Shown: positions 28,303 through 38,263 of the stretch, in pieces
How the letters are laid out: every line of letters starts with the position of its first letter
How positions within the stretch are numbered: the first letter of the stretch is position 1
DNA from: Vibrio pomeroyi
GTDB taxonomy: Bacteria; Pseudomonadota; Gammaproteobacteria; Enterobacterales; Vibrionaceae
Assembly: GCA_041879425.1 (NCBI GenBank)
Contig: CP090854.1
Coordinates: forward strand, 124,001-188,000
Direction: 5' to 3'
Length of the DNA stretch: 64,000 nucleotides
Notes under the pieces: generated by a model
Told to the model about the DNA's origin: nothing
Database searches by the model: none
The model's input: only the letters and a program-made list of their open reading frames with translations
Translations under genes and position numbers: made by a program

Positions 28303-29307
28303 ATGAAATATTTAGTAACTGGCGTTGCTGGTTTTATTGGCTCTGCAGTGTCAGAGCGGCTATGTGCAGCAGGGCATGAGGTTATTGGTATCGATAACCT
28401 AAATGACTACTACGAAGTCTCTCTGAAACATGACCGCCTTAAACGTATCGAACATGAAAACCTTACCTTTATCGAGCTTGACCTTGCGGATAGAGAAGGT
28501 ATCGCTGAGCTTTTTGTACAGCAAAAATTTGACCGCGTTATCCATTTAGCGGCGCAAGCTGGCGTTCGTTACTCAATCGATAACCCGATGGCATATGCTG
28601 ATAGTAACCTTGTTGGTCATTTGGCTATTTTGGAAGGTTGTCGCCATAACAAGGTCGAACACTTAGTTTATGCCTCATCTAGCTCGGTATATGGCCTGAA
28701 CCAGAAAATGCCATTCCACACGGCAGACAGCGTTGACCACCCTATCTCATTGTATGCTGCGACTAAGAAGTCGAATGAGTTGATGGCACACACTTACTCG
28801 CATCTATATGACGTACCGACGACAGGCTTGCGCTTCTTTACGGTTTATGGTCCTTGGAGTCGCCCTGATATGGCGATGTTTAAGTTTGCGAACTTAATCG
28901 TAGCGGGCAAAGAGATCGACATCTATAACAATGGCGACATGATGCGCGACTTCACTTATATCGATGATATTGTTGAAGGTATTATTCGTGTGCAAGACCG
29001 CATTCCAGAAAAACAGCCAGATTGGACGGTTGAGCAAGGCTCGCCAGCAACTAGCTCTGCACCATACCGTGTGTTCAACATCGGCCATGGTAGCCCAGTT
29101 AAATTGATGGATTACATCGAAGCGCTTGAAAGTGCACTTGGTGTTGAAGCGAAGAAGAACTTCATGCCAATGCAACCTGGCGATGTATACGCAACTTACG
29201 CCGATACTGAGGATCTGTTTGAAGCAGTTGGCTACAAGCCTCAAGTGAAGATCCAAGAAGGCGCAAAAGCATTCGCGGATTGGTATAAAGCTTACTACTC
29301 ACTGTAA
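28303..29307 (+). CDS. UDP-glucuronate 4-epimerase
   Basis: The 334-residue extended SDR has the NAD-binding [10 protein letters not shown], the catalytic YAATKKSNE (Tyr and Lys) and the insert NLNDYYEVSLKHDRL, which marks the UDP-GlcA 4-epimerase branch (CapI/LspL/Gla type). It would convert UDP-glucuronate to UDP-galacturonate for LPS or capsule. The ugd gene at 49.7 kb would supply the UDP-glucuronate. Monocistronic with a following terminator, converging on coaD. Confidence 0.88.
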   Translation: MKYLVTGVAGFIGSAVSERLCAAGHEVIGIDNLNDYYEVSLKHDRLKRIEHENLTFIELDLADREGIAELFVQQKFDRVIHLAAQAGVRYSIDNPMAYADSNLVGHLAILEGCRHNKVEHLVYASSSSVYGLNQKMPFHTADSVDHPISLYAATKKSNELMAHTYSHLYDVPTTGLRFFTVYGPWSRPDMAMFKFANLIVAGKEIDIYNNGDMMRDFTYIDDIVEGIIRVQDRIPEKQPDWTVEQGSPATSSAPYRVFNIGHGSPVKLMDYIEALESALGVEAKKNFMPMQPGDVYATYADTEDLFEAVGYKPQVKIQEGAKAFADWYKAYYSL

Positions 29308-29325
29308 ACCCCAATTACAGTAATT

Positions 29326-29358
29326 AAAAAATAGCGCTCAATGGGCGCTATTTTTTTG
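29326..29358. terminator. Bidirectional terminator
   Basis: ATAGCGC / GCGCTAT stem flanked by an A-run and a T-run, between the converging epimerase and coaD genes. Confidence 0.9.
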
Positions 29359-29367
29359 AAGGGAGGT

Positions 29368-29850
29368 TTATTTTAATGTTTTTCGTTTAATTTCATCTGC
29401 GACTTTTTGTGGCACAAACTGACTTATATCTCCGCCGTGAATCGCGACTTCACGAACAATCGTTGAAGAGAGGAAAGCATACTCTTCTGAAGGGGTTAGA
29501 AACACGCTTTCAAGTCCGGGTAGGAGTTTGCGATACATGCTGGTGAGACCGAACTCGTACTCAAAATCCATAGTTGTTCTTAGGCCACGTACCAATACGT
29601 TAGCTCTCTGCTCTTTGGCAAAGTCGACAAGCAAACCAGAAAAGCCTTCAACAGATACGTTAGGTAGGTGAGACACTGCATCACGCAACAGCTCTACTCG
29701 TTCATCTAACTTAAACATGGTTTTTTTACTTGGGCTCGCGGCGACACCGACGGTGATATGATCAAACATGCTTGCAGCACGGACGATAATATCGAGGTGA
29801 CCATTGGTTACCGGATCGAAAGTGCCTGGGTAGATAACGTGTGTAGTCAT
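29368..29850 (-). CDS. coaD: Pantetheine-phosphate adenylyltransferase
   Basis: CoaD adenylylates phosphopantetheine in coenzyme A synthesis. The 160-residue protein has [12 protein letters not shown] (the T/HxGH nucleotide-binding motif) and the C-terminal SSTIVREVA signature (ISSxxR-type). Length equals the E. coli protein (159). It starts one base after the stop of the upstream GT9 gene, so the two are one operon, an arrangement of coaD with LPS core genes also found in E. coli. Confidence 0.97.
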   Translation of the reverse strand: MTTHVIYPGTFDPVTNGHLDIIVRAASMFDHITVGVAASPSKKTMFKLDERVELLRDAVSHLPNVSVEGFSGLLVDFAKEQRANVLVRGLRTTMDFEYEFGLTSMYRKLLPGLESVFLTPSEEYAFLSSTIVREVAIHGGDISQFVPQKVADEIKRKTLK

Positions 29851-29851
29851 A

Positions 29852-30916
29852 TTAGCTGTCCTTGCTTGGTGTTTTAATAGAGTTTATAGCTTTGTCTAGT
29901 TTCTGCTGTACCATGTCGAGCGTGATGTCTTTCATTAAATCATCGCCTTTTGCTCGAGTGCCCCATGGAAGGTCTTTAACCGGTTTCCCTTGTTGCGCCT
30001 CTACGTGTTGTTGGTACACACTGACTACGATATCAAGGTCATTGTAGGGCCCTGTTCTTCGCGGATCGCTGTGTGCGTATAACCCGATAACAGGTGTTGA
30101 TTGTGTCGTCGCTAGATGTGCTGGGCCGGTATCTGGTGCGATTACCACGGTCGCATGCTTGAGTACAGCGGTGAGTTGCTTTAGGTTAGTTTTGCCAATT
30201 AAGTTGATGACATGAGATTGGCATAGCGTTTCGATGTCTTTACCAAGGTTTACTTCTCGTGGAGCAGGAGAGCCACACAGTATCACTTGCATCCCTTTTT
30301 CTACTGCATAATCGGCAATAGCGGCATATCGATCAGTTAACCAGTTACGTGAATCTTTGCTTGCTGCAGGGGAGATAACTAAGGTTTGTTTTCCAGCCAT
30401 GGTGTCGATGGCTAGTTGTTCGTCTTCCGGTGTTAAAGGAATATCCCATTGGGGTTTATCGAAGGGCACACCAATGTAGCGAGCAAACTCGGCAAAGTTA
30501 TCTAATACATGAAACTTATCTGAAATAGGCAGATGGCGATTAGTAAAGAGTGATTGCATTTCACGAGTACGGTTTTTGCCAAAGCCCACCTTACACTTTG
30601 CCTTTATTCCCCAGGAAAGTACGCTGGCTCTGAGTGCAGCTTGCATGTGTAGCAGTGCATCAAATTTTCGATCTGACAGTTGGCGCCATAATTCACGCAT
30701 CCCTTTGAAGCCTTGTTTCTTATCGAAAACAACGACTTCAATACCCGGCAGGTCGCCGATCAGCATGGCTTCTATTTTTCCGGTTATCCAAGTAATTTTC
30801 GTTTCAGGCCACTGCTTCTGGATGGCTTGAACCACAGAAATAGCATGACAAACATCGCCAATCGCGGATAGGCGAAGTATGCAAAGAGATTGAGGTGCAG
30901 TTGAGAACAGTGACAT
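29852..30916 (-). CDS. Glycosyltransferase family 9 (heptosyltransferase-like)
   Basis: The 354-residue GT-B enzyme has [20 protein letters not shown] at the N-terminus (GT9 hallmark with the invariant GD) and a C-terminal [14 protein letters not shown] with [13 protein letters not shown]. These are heptosyltransferase motifs binding ADP-heptose. It probably adds an L-glycero-D-manno-heptose to the inner core; hldD for the donor lies at 48.6 kb. It resembles the OpsX/WaaC subgroup more than WaaF, but which step it catalyses is inference. Cotranscribed with coaD; divergent from kdkA. Confidence 0.85.
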   Translation of the reverse strand: MSLFSTAPQSLCILRLSAIGDVCHAISVVQAIQKQWPETKITWITGKIEAMLIGDLPGIEVVVFDKKQGFKGMRELWRQLSDRKFDALLHMQAALRASVLSWGIKAKCKVGFGKNRTREMQSLFTNRHLPISDKFHVLDNFAEFARYIGVPFDKPQWDIPLTPEDEQLAIDTMAGKQTLVISPAASKDSRNWLTDRYAAIADYAVEKGMQVILCGSPAPREVNLGKDIETLCQSHVINLIGKTNLKQLTAVLKHATVVIAPDTGPAHLATTQSTPVIGLYAHSDPRRTGPYNDLDIVVSVYQQHVEAQQGKPVKDLPWGTRAKGDDLMKDITLDMVQQKLDKAINSIKTPSKDS

Positions 30917-31011
30917 AAAGAGTCCGAAAAAGTGAATAACATCAGAATTATGCAGATACTCTCATTAGTTGTAAAATAGCAATGACGAAAAGCGACCCAA
31001 AGGCCTCATAG

Positions 31012-31734
31012 ATGGAAAAGATTAACACTAAGAACCAAACAATTTGGTATGACTCTGAGCTTCTGGCGCAAGTGCCGGAGGGTGAGATGGTTCAGATCTT
31101 TGAGGCAGAATACTGGCAGCAACGTGAGGCTATTTCAGGGAGTGCACAGGGGCGCGGTACCACCTGGTTTATTCAGCTTGATGGACTGCAAGCTGCGTTG
31201 CGTCACTATCGCCGTGGTGGGCTATTTGGCAAACTCATTGAAGACCAGTACCGATTTTCAGATTGGGAAAGTACGCGTTGCGCGATGGAACTTAATGTTC
31301 TTAATCTATTAGCTAATGCTGGCGTTAATGTACCTAGGCCTATTGCGGCTCGGGCGATGAAAAGCGGACTATTTTATCGTGCAGATCTGATGTCGGAACG
31401 AATTCCCAATGCGAAAGATCTGGTTGATGTATTGGTTGCTAACCCGATAGGTGCGGATACCTATCAAAAAATTGGCCAAGAAATACGTAAAATGCACGAT
31501 GCTGGGGTTAATCACACTGATCTCAACATTCATAATATCCTGCTTGATGATTCAAAAAAGGTGTGGATTATTGACTTTGACAAGTGTGGTCAGCAAGCGG
31601 GTGATGATTGGAAAGAAGGCAACTTGAATCGCTTAAAGCGCTCATTCCTAAAAGAAGTGAACAAGCGCCAGATTCAATGGCAAGAGTCGGCTTGGGGATA
31701 CTTAAATGATGGATACATGTTGGGAGTTATGTAA
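31012..31734 (+). CDS. kdkA: 3-deoxy-D-manno-octulosonic acid kinase KdkA
   Basis: The 240-residue kinase phosphorylates the 4-OH of the single Kdo in vibrio and Haemophilus lipid A-core. It has a protein-kinase-like fold with the catalytic NHTDLNIHNIL (Asp and Asn) and IIDFDKC in the DFD position. The N-terminal GRGTTWF and LRHYRRGGLFG segments are typical of KdkA. Its presence fits a mono-functional WaaA that adds one Kdo, and waaA lies nearby. The next gene starts directly after its stop codon. Confidence 0.92.
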   Translation: MEKINTKNQTIWYDSELLAQVPEGEMVQIFEAEYWQQREAISGSAQGRGTTWFIQLDGLQAALRHYRRGGLFGKLIEDQYRFSDWESTRCAMELNVLNLLANAGVNVPRPIAARAMKSGLFYRADLMSERIPNAKDLVDVLVANPIGADTYQKIGQEIRKMHDAGVNHTDLNIHNILLDDSKKVWIIDFDKCGQQAGDDWKEGNLNRLKRSFLKEVNKRQIQWQESAWGYLNDGYMLGVM

Positions 31735-32844
31735 ATGTTCTTAAATAAAAACATCATCGTTGGTTTTGAAAATCATGTTTTTACTAAATTATATATTGAT
31801 GTACTTGTTAGAAAGTGCTCGATTAGAGAAGAAGATATCATTCTAATATCTTTGTCTGAAAATGTTCAGGATACTCATTTAAAAGGTACGAATGTAAAGT
31901 TATTAAACTATCGAGCGGTAGACTTAGCTGCTCTTGCTAGTTGTAAAACAGTAACCTCGATTAGCTTAGGGTTAAGTAATGCCCCTTTTTTGAAGAGCCT
32001 TCTGGAATGCTCAGATGAGTTTACCGACAAACTATATGTTCACCTGACAGATGATGAAGTAGCCCGTTGGCTCAAAACAATCGAAAAGAAAGGCAGTTTA
32101 ATTCAAACGAGAAATAATCAGATTAATGAAGACTGCTTATTTGTCCTGAGCAAAGTTATTAACTTTATTGCGCCAGAACCCTACTTCCGTCCCTCACTTG
32201 AAAAAATTCTGAAGCGAAGAGAACTCAATTTTTATGACGCAAGGGATGCTTTTAAATCGATGCCCAGTGAGCTGTGGGATGAATTTGAATGTATGCAATC
32301 TAAGTACATAGAAGAAACTCGACCAGAAAATAAGATATTAATAGGCGCAAAAGCTGACACTTTTTCTGTGCTTGAAATTTTGTCAATTATCTATCATTTA
32401 GGTATAGCTGGAGTTTTAAATCAACATAAATTGTTAGTTTTCGTTAAACCTAAAAGAGTGTTTTCTAGGATCATTATCGATGCATTTTTGGCCTTGTTTA
32501 AGATGAAATGTGTAGTTGATATCAGCTATGTAACACCAACAAACAATATTAATTACAATGCATTGATCATGTCTTGCTCCGATATTATCTTACAAGGAAG
32601 AGGGAGCATGAGCACGGCTAGGAGCTTTATTTCTGGTGGTAATGGTGCAATCCATGTGAAAGTTGAAACCCCTAATTTCATTGAGATGACAGAGTCCGAA
32701 GGAATCTCAGTTAACGGCTACAACACTTTGGCTGAAATACCACTGAGCTTTGAGAATAAACCTAAAGCTACTGATGAAAACCGACAAATAATTAGACGTC
32801 GATTTTCACAAAAGTATCAAGTTTTGAATGATATATACAGTTAA
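31735..32844 (+). CDS. Unrecognised 369-aa protein in the LPS core locus
   Basis: No family is evident. The protein is soluble, with alternating strand/helix segments (KNIIVGFENHVFTKLYIDVL at the start, then HKLLVFVKPKRVF and SCSDIILQGRGSMSTAR towards the end) that would fit a two-domain GT-B-like fold, but I do not see a diagnostic nucleotide-sugar motif. It starts one base after kdkA, overlaps the convergent waaA by 4 bp, and is markedly more AT-rich than both. Likely an LPS core modification enzyme acquired with the locus. WecF-like or other glycosyltransferase identity is only a guess. Confidence 0.65.
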   Translation: MFLNKNIIVGFENHVFTKLYIDVLVRKCSIREEDIILISLSENVQDTHLKGTNVKLLNYRAVDLAALASCKTVTSISLGLSNAPFLKSLLECSDEFTDKLYVHLTDDEVARWLKTIEKKGSLIQTRNNQINEDCLFVLSKVINFIAPEPYFRPSLEKILKRRELNFYDARDAFKSMPSELWDEFECMQSKYIEETRPENKILIGAKADTFSVLEILSIIYHLGIAGVLNQHKLLVFVKPKRVFSRIIIDAFLALFKMKCVVDISYVTPTNNINYNALIMSCSDIILQGRGSMSTARSFISGGNGAIHVKVETPNFIEMTESEGISVNGYNTLAEIPLSFENKPKATDENRQIIRRRFSQKYQVLNDIYS

Positions 32845-34106
32845 CAGCTTTCTATTTTTATGAGTGTATTGAGCAATGCACCTCGGTTTTGCTCAATCAC
32901 TTGATAAGCCGCTAAGCCTCTGTTTTTACGCAAGTCAGGCTGAGTGAATAGCTCTCTTAGCTGGCCTGCAATTTCATTACTGTTTTGACAAATAGTGACG
33001 GCTTGAGCTTCAAGTAGTTTGTCTGTGATCTCGCTGAAGTTAAAATAGCTAGGGCCATTGAGTAAAGGTAACTGTAGTGCTGCAGGTTCTAGAAGATTGT
33101 GGCCACCTACCTTATCGCCCACAAGGCTTCCTCCCATAAAGCACACATCAGCGCCGCCGAGTAGTACTAACATTTCTCCCATTGTATCAGCTATATAGAC
33201 TTCAGCATCAGACGTTATTGGCTGCTGACTCGTTCGAGTGATCGTGTTGAAGTCGTGCTGTTGAGCTAGCTCAGACACTTGGTTAAATCGCTCTGGGTGG
33301 CGAGGCACGATCATCAGTAGCGCACTAGGGTTGTCTTTAAGAAGTTGCCTATGGGCATCTAAAACAATTTCATCTTCACCTTGGTGAGTGCTCGCAGCAA
33401 TCCAGACATCACGATGAAAGCCGACTTGCTCCCTCAAAGCTTTACCTTTTTCTACTTGTTCAGAAGAGATTTCAATATCAAACTTGATTGAGCCCGTCAC
33501 ATGCACTGATGCTTTATCTAATCCTAGCCTTACGAAGCGTTTTGCATCACTAGGGTGTTGGCAGAGTACTTGATAAAGGTTTTTCGCTAGAAGGTTAAAA
33601 ACGGATTGGAATTTAGCATAGCGCTGGCACGAGCGCTCAGATAGGCGAGCGTTGAGTACTGAAATAGGAATCCCAGCTTTCGCGACGCAGTGCAGTGTGT
33701 TTGGCCATAATTCTGTTTCCATGATTAGCATCTGTTTAGGCTGAACAGTTTTCAAGAAGCCTCGTACACACCAAGAAAAATCAATCGGCATGTAGCGATG
33801 CTCGACCAAATCACCAAGCTTTTCTATTTGCTCAGCACCTGTGCTGGTCGTTGTGGTAACAATGATTGCTTGATTTGGATCTCGCTGCTTCAGCTGTTTG
33901 ATAATAGGGATCGCAGCAATAGATTCACCCATCGACACCGCATGAATCCAGATAGGGCTTTTACCTTGAACTTGCGGCGTGATACCGAAATGTTCTTTCC
34001 AGCGCTTACCGAAACTTGGCTTTCCGGGTTTGCTCTTATAAAGCCCATAGAGGAGTAGTGGAGAGGCCAATGACAATATAAGAGTGTATATAAGTCGTAT
34101 AAGCAT
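32841..34106 (-). CDS. waaA: Kdo transferase WaaA
   Basis: The 421-residue inner-membrane GT30 enzyme transfers Kdo from CMP-Kdo to lipid IVA. It has an N-terminal membrane anchor (about 1-22), the acceptor-side Glu in IHAVSMGES, MLIMETELWPN, and the C-terminal GGSLVGDKVGGHNLLEPAALQLPL and ASTHQGEDE. With kdkA present it is probably monofunctional (a single Kdo, then phosphorylated), as in Haemophilus and Vibrio; this is family knowledge. It is flanked on both sides by genes on the opposite strand. Confidence 0.95.
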   Translation of the reverse strand: MLIRLIYTLILSLASPLLLYGLYKSKPGKPSFGKRWKEHFGITPQVQGKSPIWIHAVSMGESIAAIPIIKQLKQRDPNQAIIVTTTTSTGAEQIEKLGDLVEHRYMPIDFSWCVRGFLKTVQPKQMLIMETELWPNTLHCVAKAGIPISVLNARLSERSCQRYAKFQSVFNLLAKNLYQVLCQHPSDAKRFVRLGLDKASVHVTGSIKFDIEISSEQVEKGKALREQVGFHRDVWIAASTHQGEDEIVLDAHRQLLKDNPSALLMIVPRHPERFNQVSELAQQHDFNTITRTSQQPITSDAEVYIADTMGEMLVLLGGADVCFMGGSLVGDKVGGHNLLEPAALQLPLLNGPSYFNFSEITDKLLEAQAVTICQNSNEIAGQLRELFTQPDLRKNRGLAAYQVIEQNRGALLNTLIKIESC

Positions 34107-34213
34107 AAGAACAGTGACACCAGAGGGTAAAATAAGTAATCAGAAGAGTATTTTCTTCAATCTCGAAAGTAAAGAGCGTTATAATTAAATGCTTAGTGCA
34201 CTTTCAAACGGAA

Positions 34214-35269
34214 ATGGTGAACTCTATCTCATCGCTTATGCAAACCGCTCAATCCTATCGTTTCTTGCTCTATGTTGAGCAAAACTACTCATTTGCTATC
34301 CTTCGTCCATTTTATAACTACGCGAAGCAACTTGGCCATGACGTAAAATGGTTGCTCGTTGGTGAGGATGCTTCTGAACATCTTTTATTAGAGCAAGAAC
34401 AGCATGTGTCTTTGGCGGAAGCTGTTGCCTATAATCCTTCTGCTGTTTTAGTACCCGGAGATCGCGTTCCTGCTTTTATTCCAGGGCTGAAGGTGCAAGT
34501 GTTTCACGGTTTGAATGAGAGTAAACGAGGGAACTTATATCCTGAGCGTGGTCTATTTGACTTGTATTGCACAGAAGGTCATGAAAGAACCAACTCGTTG
34601 GAACCGTTAGCTAAGCAGCGTGGCTATTTTCAAGTCAAAGAGACCGGATGGTTGAAGCTAGATAGCTTGTTTAATTACCAAGCTAGTGAGAGTCATTTTG
34701 ATAGACCTCAAATTCTATTCGCTTCCACTTTTTCGCCAAGCTTATCTTGTGCTGAATTGGTTTATGAAGAGCTTAAACGCCTAAGCAAACTGAGTCAGTG
34801 GCAATGGTTAGTCACACTGCATCCTAAAATGAAGCAAGATACACGAGAAAAATACCAGGCGTTGGAAGGCGATAACCTTCTGTTCTTCGACAATGATCGA
34901 GTGATTGAAATGCAGCATCGTGCTGATGTGATGGTGTGTGACAACTCATCGATATTTCAAGAGTTTTTGTTGCTCAATAAGCCTGTTGTTACGGTAAATA
35001 ACCGAGATCCTCAAGCGAGCTTCATCAATATTACCCAAGCGGAGCAGTTAGAATCAGCAATCCAACAAGCGATGCTACCGGATGAAGTAAGAGACAAAGC
35101 TATCATTAACTATGGTCCATCAATAACGCCATATTTGGACGGTCAATCCTCAGCTAGAGTTTTGAGTGCGATTACGGATGTACTAGAAAGCGGCTGGCAG
35201 GATAAAAAGCCAAAAAACTGGATTCGTAACTTTAAAATCCGTAAATCATTAAACTATTGGAAATTCTAG
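34214..35269 (+). CDS. CDP-glycerol glycerophosphotransferase family protein
   Basis: The 351-residue GT-B type protein has the TagF-like C-terminal block LVTLHPKM and DVMVCDNSSIFQEFLLLNKPVVTV with VQVFHGLNESKRG in the N-terminal half. Family members move glycerol-phosphate or related polyol phosphates; in Gram-negatives they appear in LPS and capsule loci. The acceptor is unknown. I chose ATG at 34214; a GTG at 34196 is also open. It heads a run of plus-strand glycosyltransferase genes with 9-10 bp gaps. Confidence 0.72.
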   Translation: MVNSISSLMQTAQSYRFLLYVEQNYSFAILRPFYNYAKQLGHDVKWLLVGEDASEHLLLEQEQHVSLAEAVAYNPSAVLVPGDRVPAFIPGLKVQVFHGLNESKRGNLYPERGLFDLYCTEGHERTNSLEPLAKQRGYFQVKETGWLKLDSLFNYQASESHFDRPQILFASTFSPSLSCAELVYEELKRLSKLSQWQWLVTLHPKMKQDTREKYQALEGDNLLFFDNDRVIEMQHRADVMVCDNSSIFQEFLLLNKPVVTVNNRDPQASFINITQAEQLESAIQQAMLPDEVRDKAIINYGPSITPYLDGQSSARVLSAITDVLESGWQDKKPKNWIRNFKIRKSLNYWKF

Positions 35270-35278
35270 GGCTGAATA

Positions 35279-36070
35279 ATGAGAAAACATACCCTGTCTG
35301 TCATTGTTATTACCAAGAATGAAGAAGACCGTATTGAAACTTGCCTTAAATCTGTAGTTGATATTGCCGATGAGCTAATTGTGTTAGACAGCGGATCAAC
35401 GGACGCAACCGTTGAGATATGCCAAAAATACACAGATAACGTGACTATCACAGACTGGCCGGGCTTTGGTAAGCAAAAACAACGAGCGTTAGACAAAGCG
35501 ACATGTGATTGGGTTTTATCAATCGATGCGGATGAAGCTTTAGACCCTGAAATGAGCAAGGCTCTTGTTGAATTATTAAAACAAGATCAAATCAAACATA
35601 CTGCTTACAAACTTCCTTGGGGAGTAACGCTCTATGGCACAACGCTTAAGCATGGCCGCAGTGCTCGTGCTGTGTTGAGGCTCTTCAAAAGAGAAGGCTC
35701 TAGATATACCTTGGATGAAGTGCACGAAACTGTTGTACCGGAACAAGGAACGACGGGTACCCTTAAAGGCTACTTGCTCCATTATACCCACCGAGATTAT
35801 GGTCATGGTTTAGATAAAGCGGCGCAATACGCTTGGCTTGGTTCTCAAAAATATCACCGTAAAGGTAAGAGATCCCATGGCCTATTCCTCGCTCTCTTAA
35901 GAGCGATATGGACGTTCTTCTTAGTTTATATAATCCGTCGTGGCTTTATGGATGGCAGTGTCGGTTTCATCATGGCGATGACTTACGCTCAAGTCAATTT
36001 CAATAAATATGTCGGTTTGTGGATTCTTGAAAATCGCTCAGAAGACCGTTCAACAGACCAAGCTAAATAG
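35279..36070 (+). CDS. Glycosyltransferase family 2 (WaaE-like core enzyme)
   Basis: The 263-residue GT-A enzyme has the N-terminal LSVIVITKNEEDRIE, DSGSTDAT, and the metal-binding SIDADEAL, and a C-terminal membrane-associated helix (WTFFLVYIIRRGF). It resembles the WaaE/KdtX/LgtF group, which adds beta-glucose to the first heptose. The linkage with heptosyltransferase, waaA and coaD genes supports an LPS core role. Confidence 0.85.
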   Translation: MRKHTLSVIVITKNEEDRIETCLKSVVDIADELIVLDSGSTDATVEICQKYTDNVTITDWPGFGKQKQRALDKATCDWVLSIDADEALDPEMSKALVELLKQDQIKHTAYKLPWGVTLYGTTLKHGRSARAVLRLFKREGSRYTLDEVHETVVPEQGTTGTLKGYLLHYTHRDYGHGLDKAAQYAWLGSQKYHRKGKRSHGLFLALLRAIWTFFLVYIIRRGFMDGSVGFIMAMTYAQVNFNKYVGLWILENRSEDRSTDQAK

Positions 36071-36080
36071 GAACCGATAG

Positions 36081-37160
36081 ATGAAGATTTTAGTTTGTGC
36101 ATCTTACTTACATGCATGGAACAGTTTGCGTCCAGAAGCTGCGATTTTTATCGAGCTAGCTCGTCAAGGGCACCAAGTGACGATTATGACTCAGGGAGAA
36201 TCTGAGCACGTATCTAGGCTAGAAGATTACGGCATCCGAGTGGTCGATGGCTATCCGAAACGTAAAATTTGTTTTGATACCATTAAAAAGATCCGTCATG
36301 AGTTAAGAACGCACAATTACGACATCTGCTATGCTTTTAACTCTAAGACCATCCCAAATGCAGCATTTGCGTGTATTGGTTTTGACGTTAAGTTGGTTGT
36401 TTATCGAGGAACTACTGGCGGGCTGTATCGACATGACCCAAGCGCTTACCTAACTCAGCTTCATCCTCGTGTGGATGGCATTGTGTGTGTGTCTGAAGCA
36501 GTGCGACAGGATGTAGTGAAGCGCGTTTGGAAGAACAAAGATAACGTTGTTACCATATACAAAGGGCATGAATTGGATTGGTACACGGTACCACCAACTG
36601 AGCGATCTGAATTTGGTTTGAGTGAAGAGGATGTCGTTGCGATTACTGCAGCGCACGTAAGGCCAAGTAAAGGTATTTCCGTTTTGCTTGAAGCGACCAA
36701 ATACATTACGGCACCCAATTTCCATTTAATCTTAGCGGGTAGTGGCTATGAGCCTCACTTTGATGAGATGAAATCGAGCCCAATGAGTGAAAGAATTCAT
36801 TATATTGGCCACCGTACAGACATCCCATCAATTATGTGTATGGCTGACTTTCAAGTTCAACCATCGATCAGCGGAGAGGGGCTACCGCGTACGATTGTAG
36901 AAGCCATGGCTAATGGCACAACTTCTGTGGTGACAACTACTGGTGGAGCCCCTGAGCTCGTTGTAGATGGTGAGACTGGTTATATTGTCCCGACTGGTGA
37001 CGCTAAAGCGTTAGGTGAGGCGATGGACAAACTAGCGCAAGACAAGGCCAAATGCACAACAATGAGTGAAGCGGCTAAGAAGCGCTTAGATGAAAGCTTC
37101 AGTTCTCGAGTGACAGTGAAGAAGCATCTAGAATTTTTTGAGAAGTTGTTAGCCAGCTAA
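36081..37160 (+). CDS. Glycosyltransferase family 4
   Basis: The 359-residue GT-B enzyme has the N-terminal acceptor domain (MKILVCASYLHAWNSLRPEA) and the C-terminal donor domain with the ITAAHVRPSKGI strand and the E-X7-E signature in SISGEGLPRTIVEAMANG. It probably adds a core sugar. It follows the GT2 gene by 10 bp. The pse operon starts 81 bp later in a gap that could hold a promoter, although no strong one is visible. Confidence 0.85.
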   Translation: MKILVCASYLHAWNSLRPEAAIFIELARQGHQVTIMTQGESEHVSRLEDYGIRVVDGYPKRKICFDTIKKIRHELRTHNYDICYAFNSKTIPNAAFACIGFDVKLVVYRGTTGGLYRHDPSAYLTQLHPRVDGIVCVSEAVRQDVVKRVWKNKDNVVTIYKGHELDWYTVPPTERSEFGLSEEDVVAITAAHVRPSKGISVLLEATKYITAPNFHLILAGSGYEPHFDEMKSSPMSERIHYIGHRTDIPSIMCMADFQVQPSISGEGLPRTIVEAMANGTTSVVTTTGGAPELVVDGETGYIVPTGDAKALGEAMDKLAQDKAKCTTMSEAAKKRLDESFSSRVTVKKHLEFFEKLLAS

Positions 37161-37241
37161 AAGTAGCTAAATATCAATTTGGAATTCAAGTACCTAAGTT
37201 TAAAAACTTAGAGAAGTAGAAATATATTAGAGTAGTTGAGT

Positions 37242-38255
37242 ATGCTAAATAACAAAACAATATTAATTACCGGTGGCACTGGTTCATTTGGTAAGCAATT
37301 CATTAAAACAATTCTTGAACGATATCAAGATGTAAAAAAGATCATTATCTTTTCTCGTGATGAACTAAAACAGTTTGAAATCAAGCAACAATATCCACAT
37401 AAGGATTTTCCTCAATTACGTTTTTTTATCGGTGATGTTCGTGATCGTGAGCGTATGATACAGGCGTGTGAAGGTGTGGATGTAATTATTCATGCAGCAG
37501 CAATTAAACAGGTCGATACTGCTGAGTATAATCCGACAGAATGCATTAGAACGAATATTGATGGTGCAGAGAATGTAATTAATGCAGCCTTAAAGTGTGG
37601 TGTGAATAATGTTGTGGCGCTTTCGACCGATAAAGCGTGCGCACCAATTAACCTATATGGGGCGACAAAATTGGCTTCAGATAAGCTGTTTGCTGCTGCG
37701 AATAATATTAAAGGTTCGAAAGATATTCGTTTTAGTGTAGTTCGTTACGGTAATGTGATGGGATCTCGTGGCTCTGTTATTCCATTCTTCATGCAAAAGA
37801 AAGAAGAAGGTGTACTGCCAATTACTCATGAAGATATGACCCGCTTTAACATCTCTCTTCAAGATGGTGTCAATATGGTTATGTATGCGCTTGAAAATCA
37901 TTTGGGTGGTGAGATCTTTATTCCTAAGATTCCTTCATATAAAATTCTAGACATCGCTGAAGCTATTGCGCCAGGTATGGCAACTAAGGTTGTAGGTATT
38001 CGCCCTGGTGAAAAACTTCATGAAGAAATGATCACTGATACCGATTCTCTTAATACGATTGATCTAGGTCGTTATTACGCGATCCTTCCTTCTGTATCTT
38101 TTACATATACAGAAGATGAATATATGAATCATCACAAAGCTGAAAAAGTCCCATTTGGTTTTAAGTATAACTCAGGCACCAATACAGAGTGGGAAACGAT
38201 TGCAGGCTTACGTGAATTAATTAAAGAGCACGTTGATCCAAATTTTACAGTGTGA
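37242..38255 (+). CDS. pseB: UDP-GlcNAc 4,6-dehydratase (inverting) PseB
   Basis: PseB starts pseudaminic acid synthesis by dehydrating and C5-inverting UDP-GlcNAc. The 337-residue SDR has the NADP-binding ILITGGTGSFGKQF and STDKACAPINLYGATKL, in which the PseB-type active site differs from the usual YxxxK surroundings by its STDKA Lys. Length and the RDELKQFE segment match Campylobacter and Helicobacter PseB. ATG at 37242 was chosen over an upstream TTG. It is the first of seven tightly packed genes. Confidence 0.93.
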   Translation: MLNNKTILITGGTGSFGKQFIKTILERYQDVKKIIIFSRDELKQFEIKQQYPHKDFPQLRFFIGDVRDRERMIQACEGVDVIIHAAAIKQVDTAEYNPTECIRTNIDGAENVINAALKCGVNNVVALSTDKACAPINLYGATKLASDKLFAAANNIKGSKDIRFSVVRYGNVMGSRGSVIPFFMQKKEEGVLPITHEDMTRFNISLQDGVNMVMYALENHLGGEIFIPKIPSYKILDIAEAIAPGMATKVVGIRPGEKLHEEMITDTDSLNTIDLGRYYAILPSVSFTYTEDEYMNHHKAEKVPFGFKYNSGTNTEWETIAGLRELIKEHVDPNFTV

Positions 38256-38263
38256 GATGAAAA

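Noticed and set aside
37161..37241. Search for an ops/JUMPStart element or riboswitch before the pse operon
   Set aside because: No GGCGGTAGC or recognisable structured element; only an AT-rich 81-bp gap.
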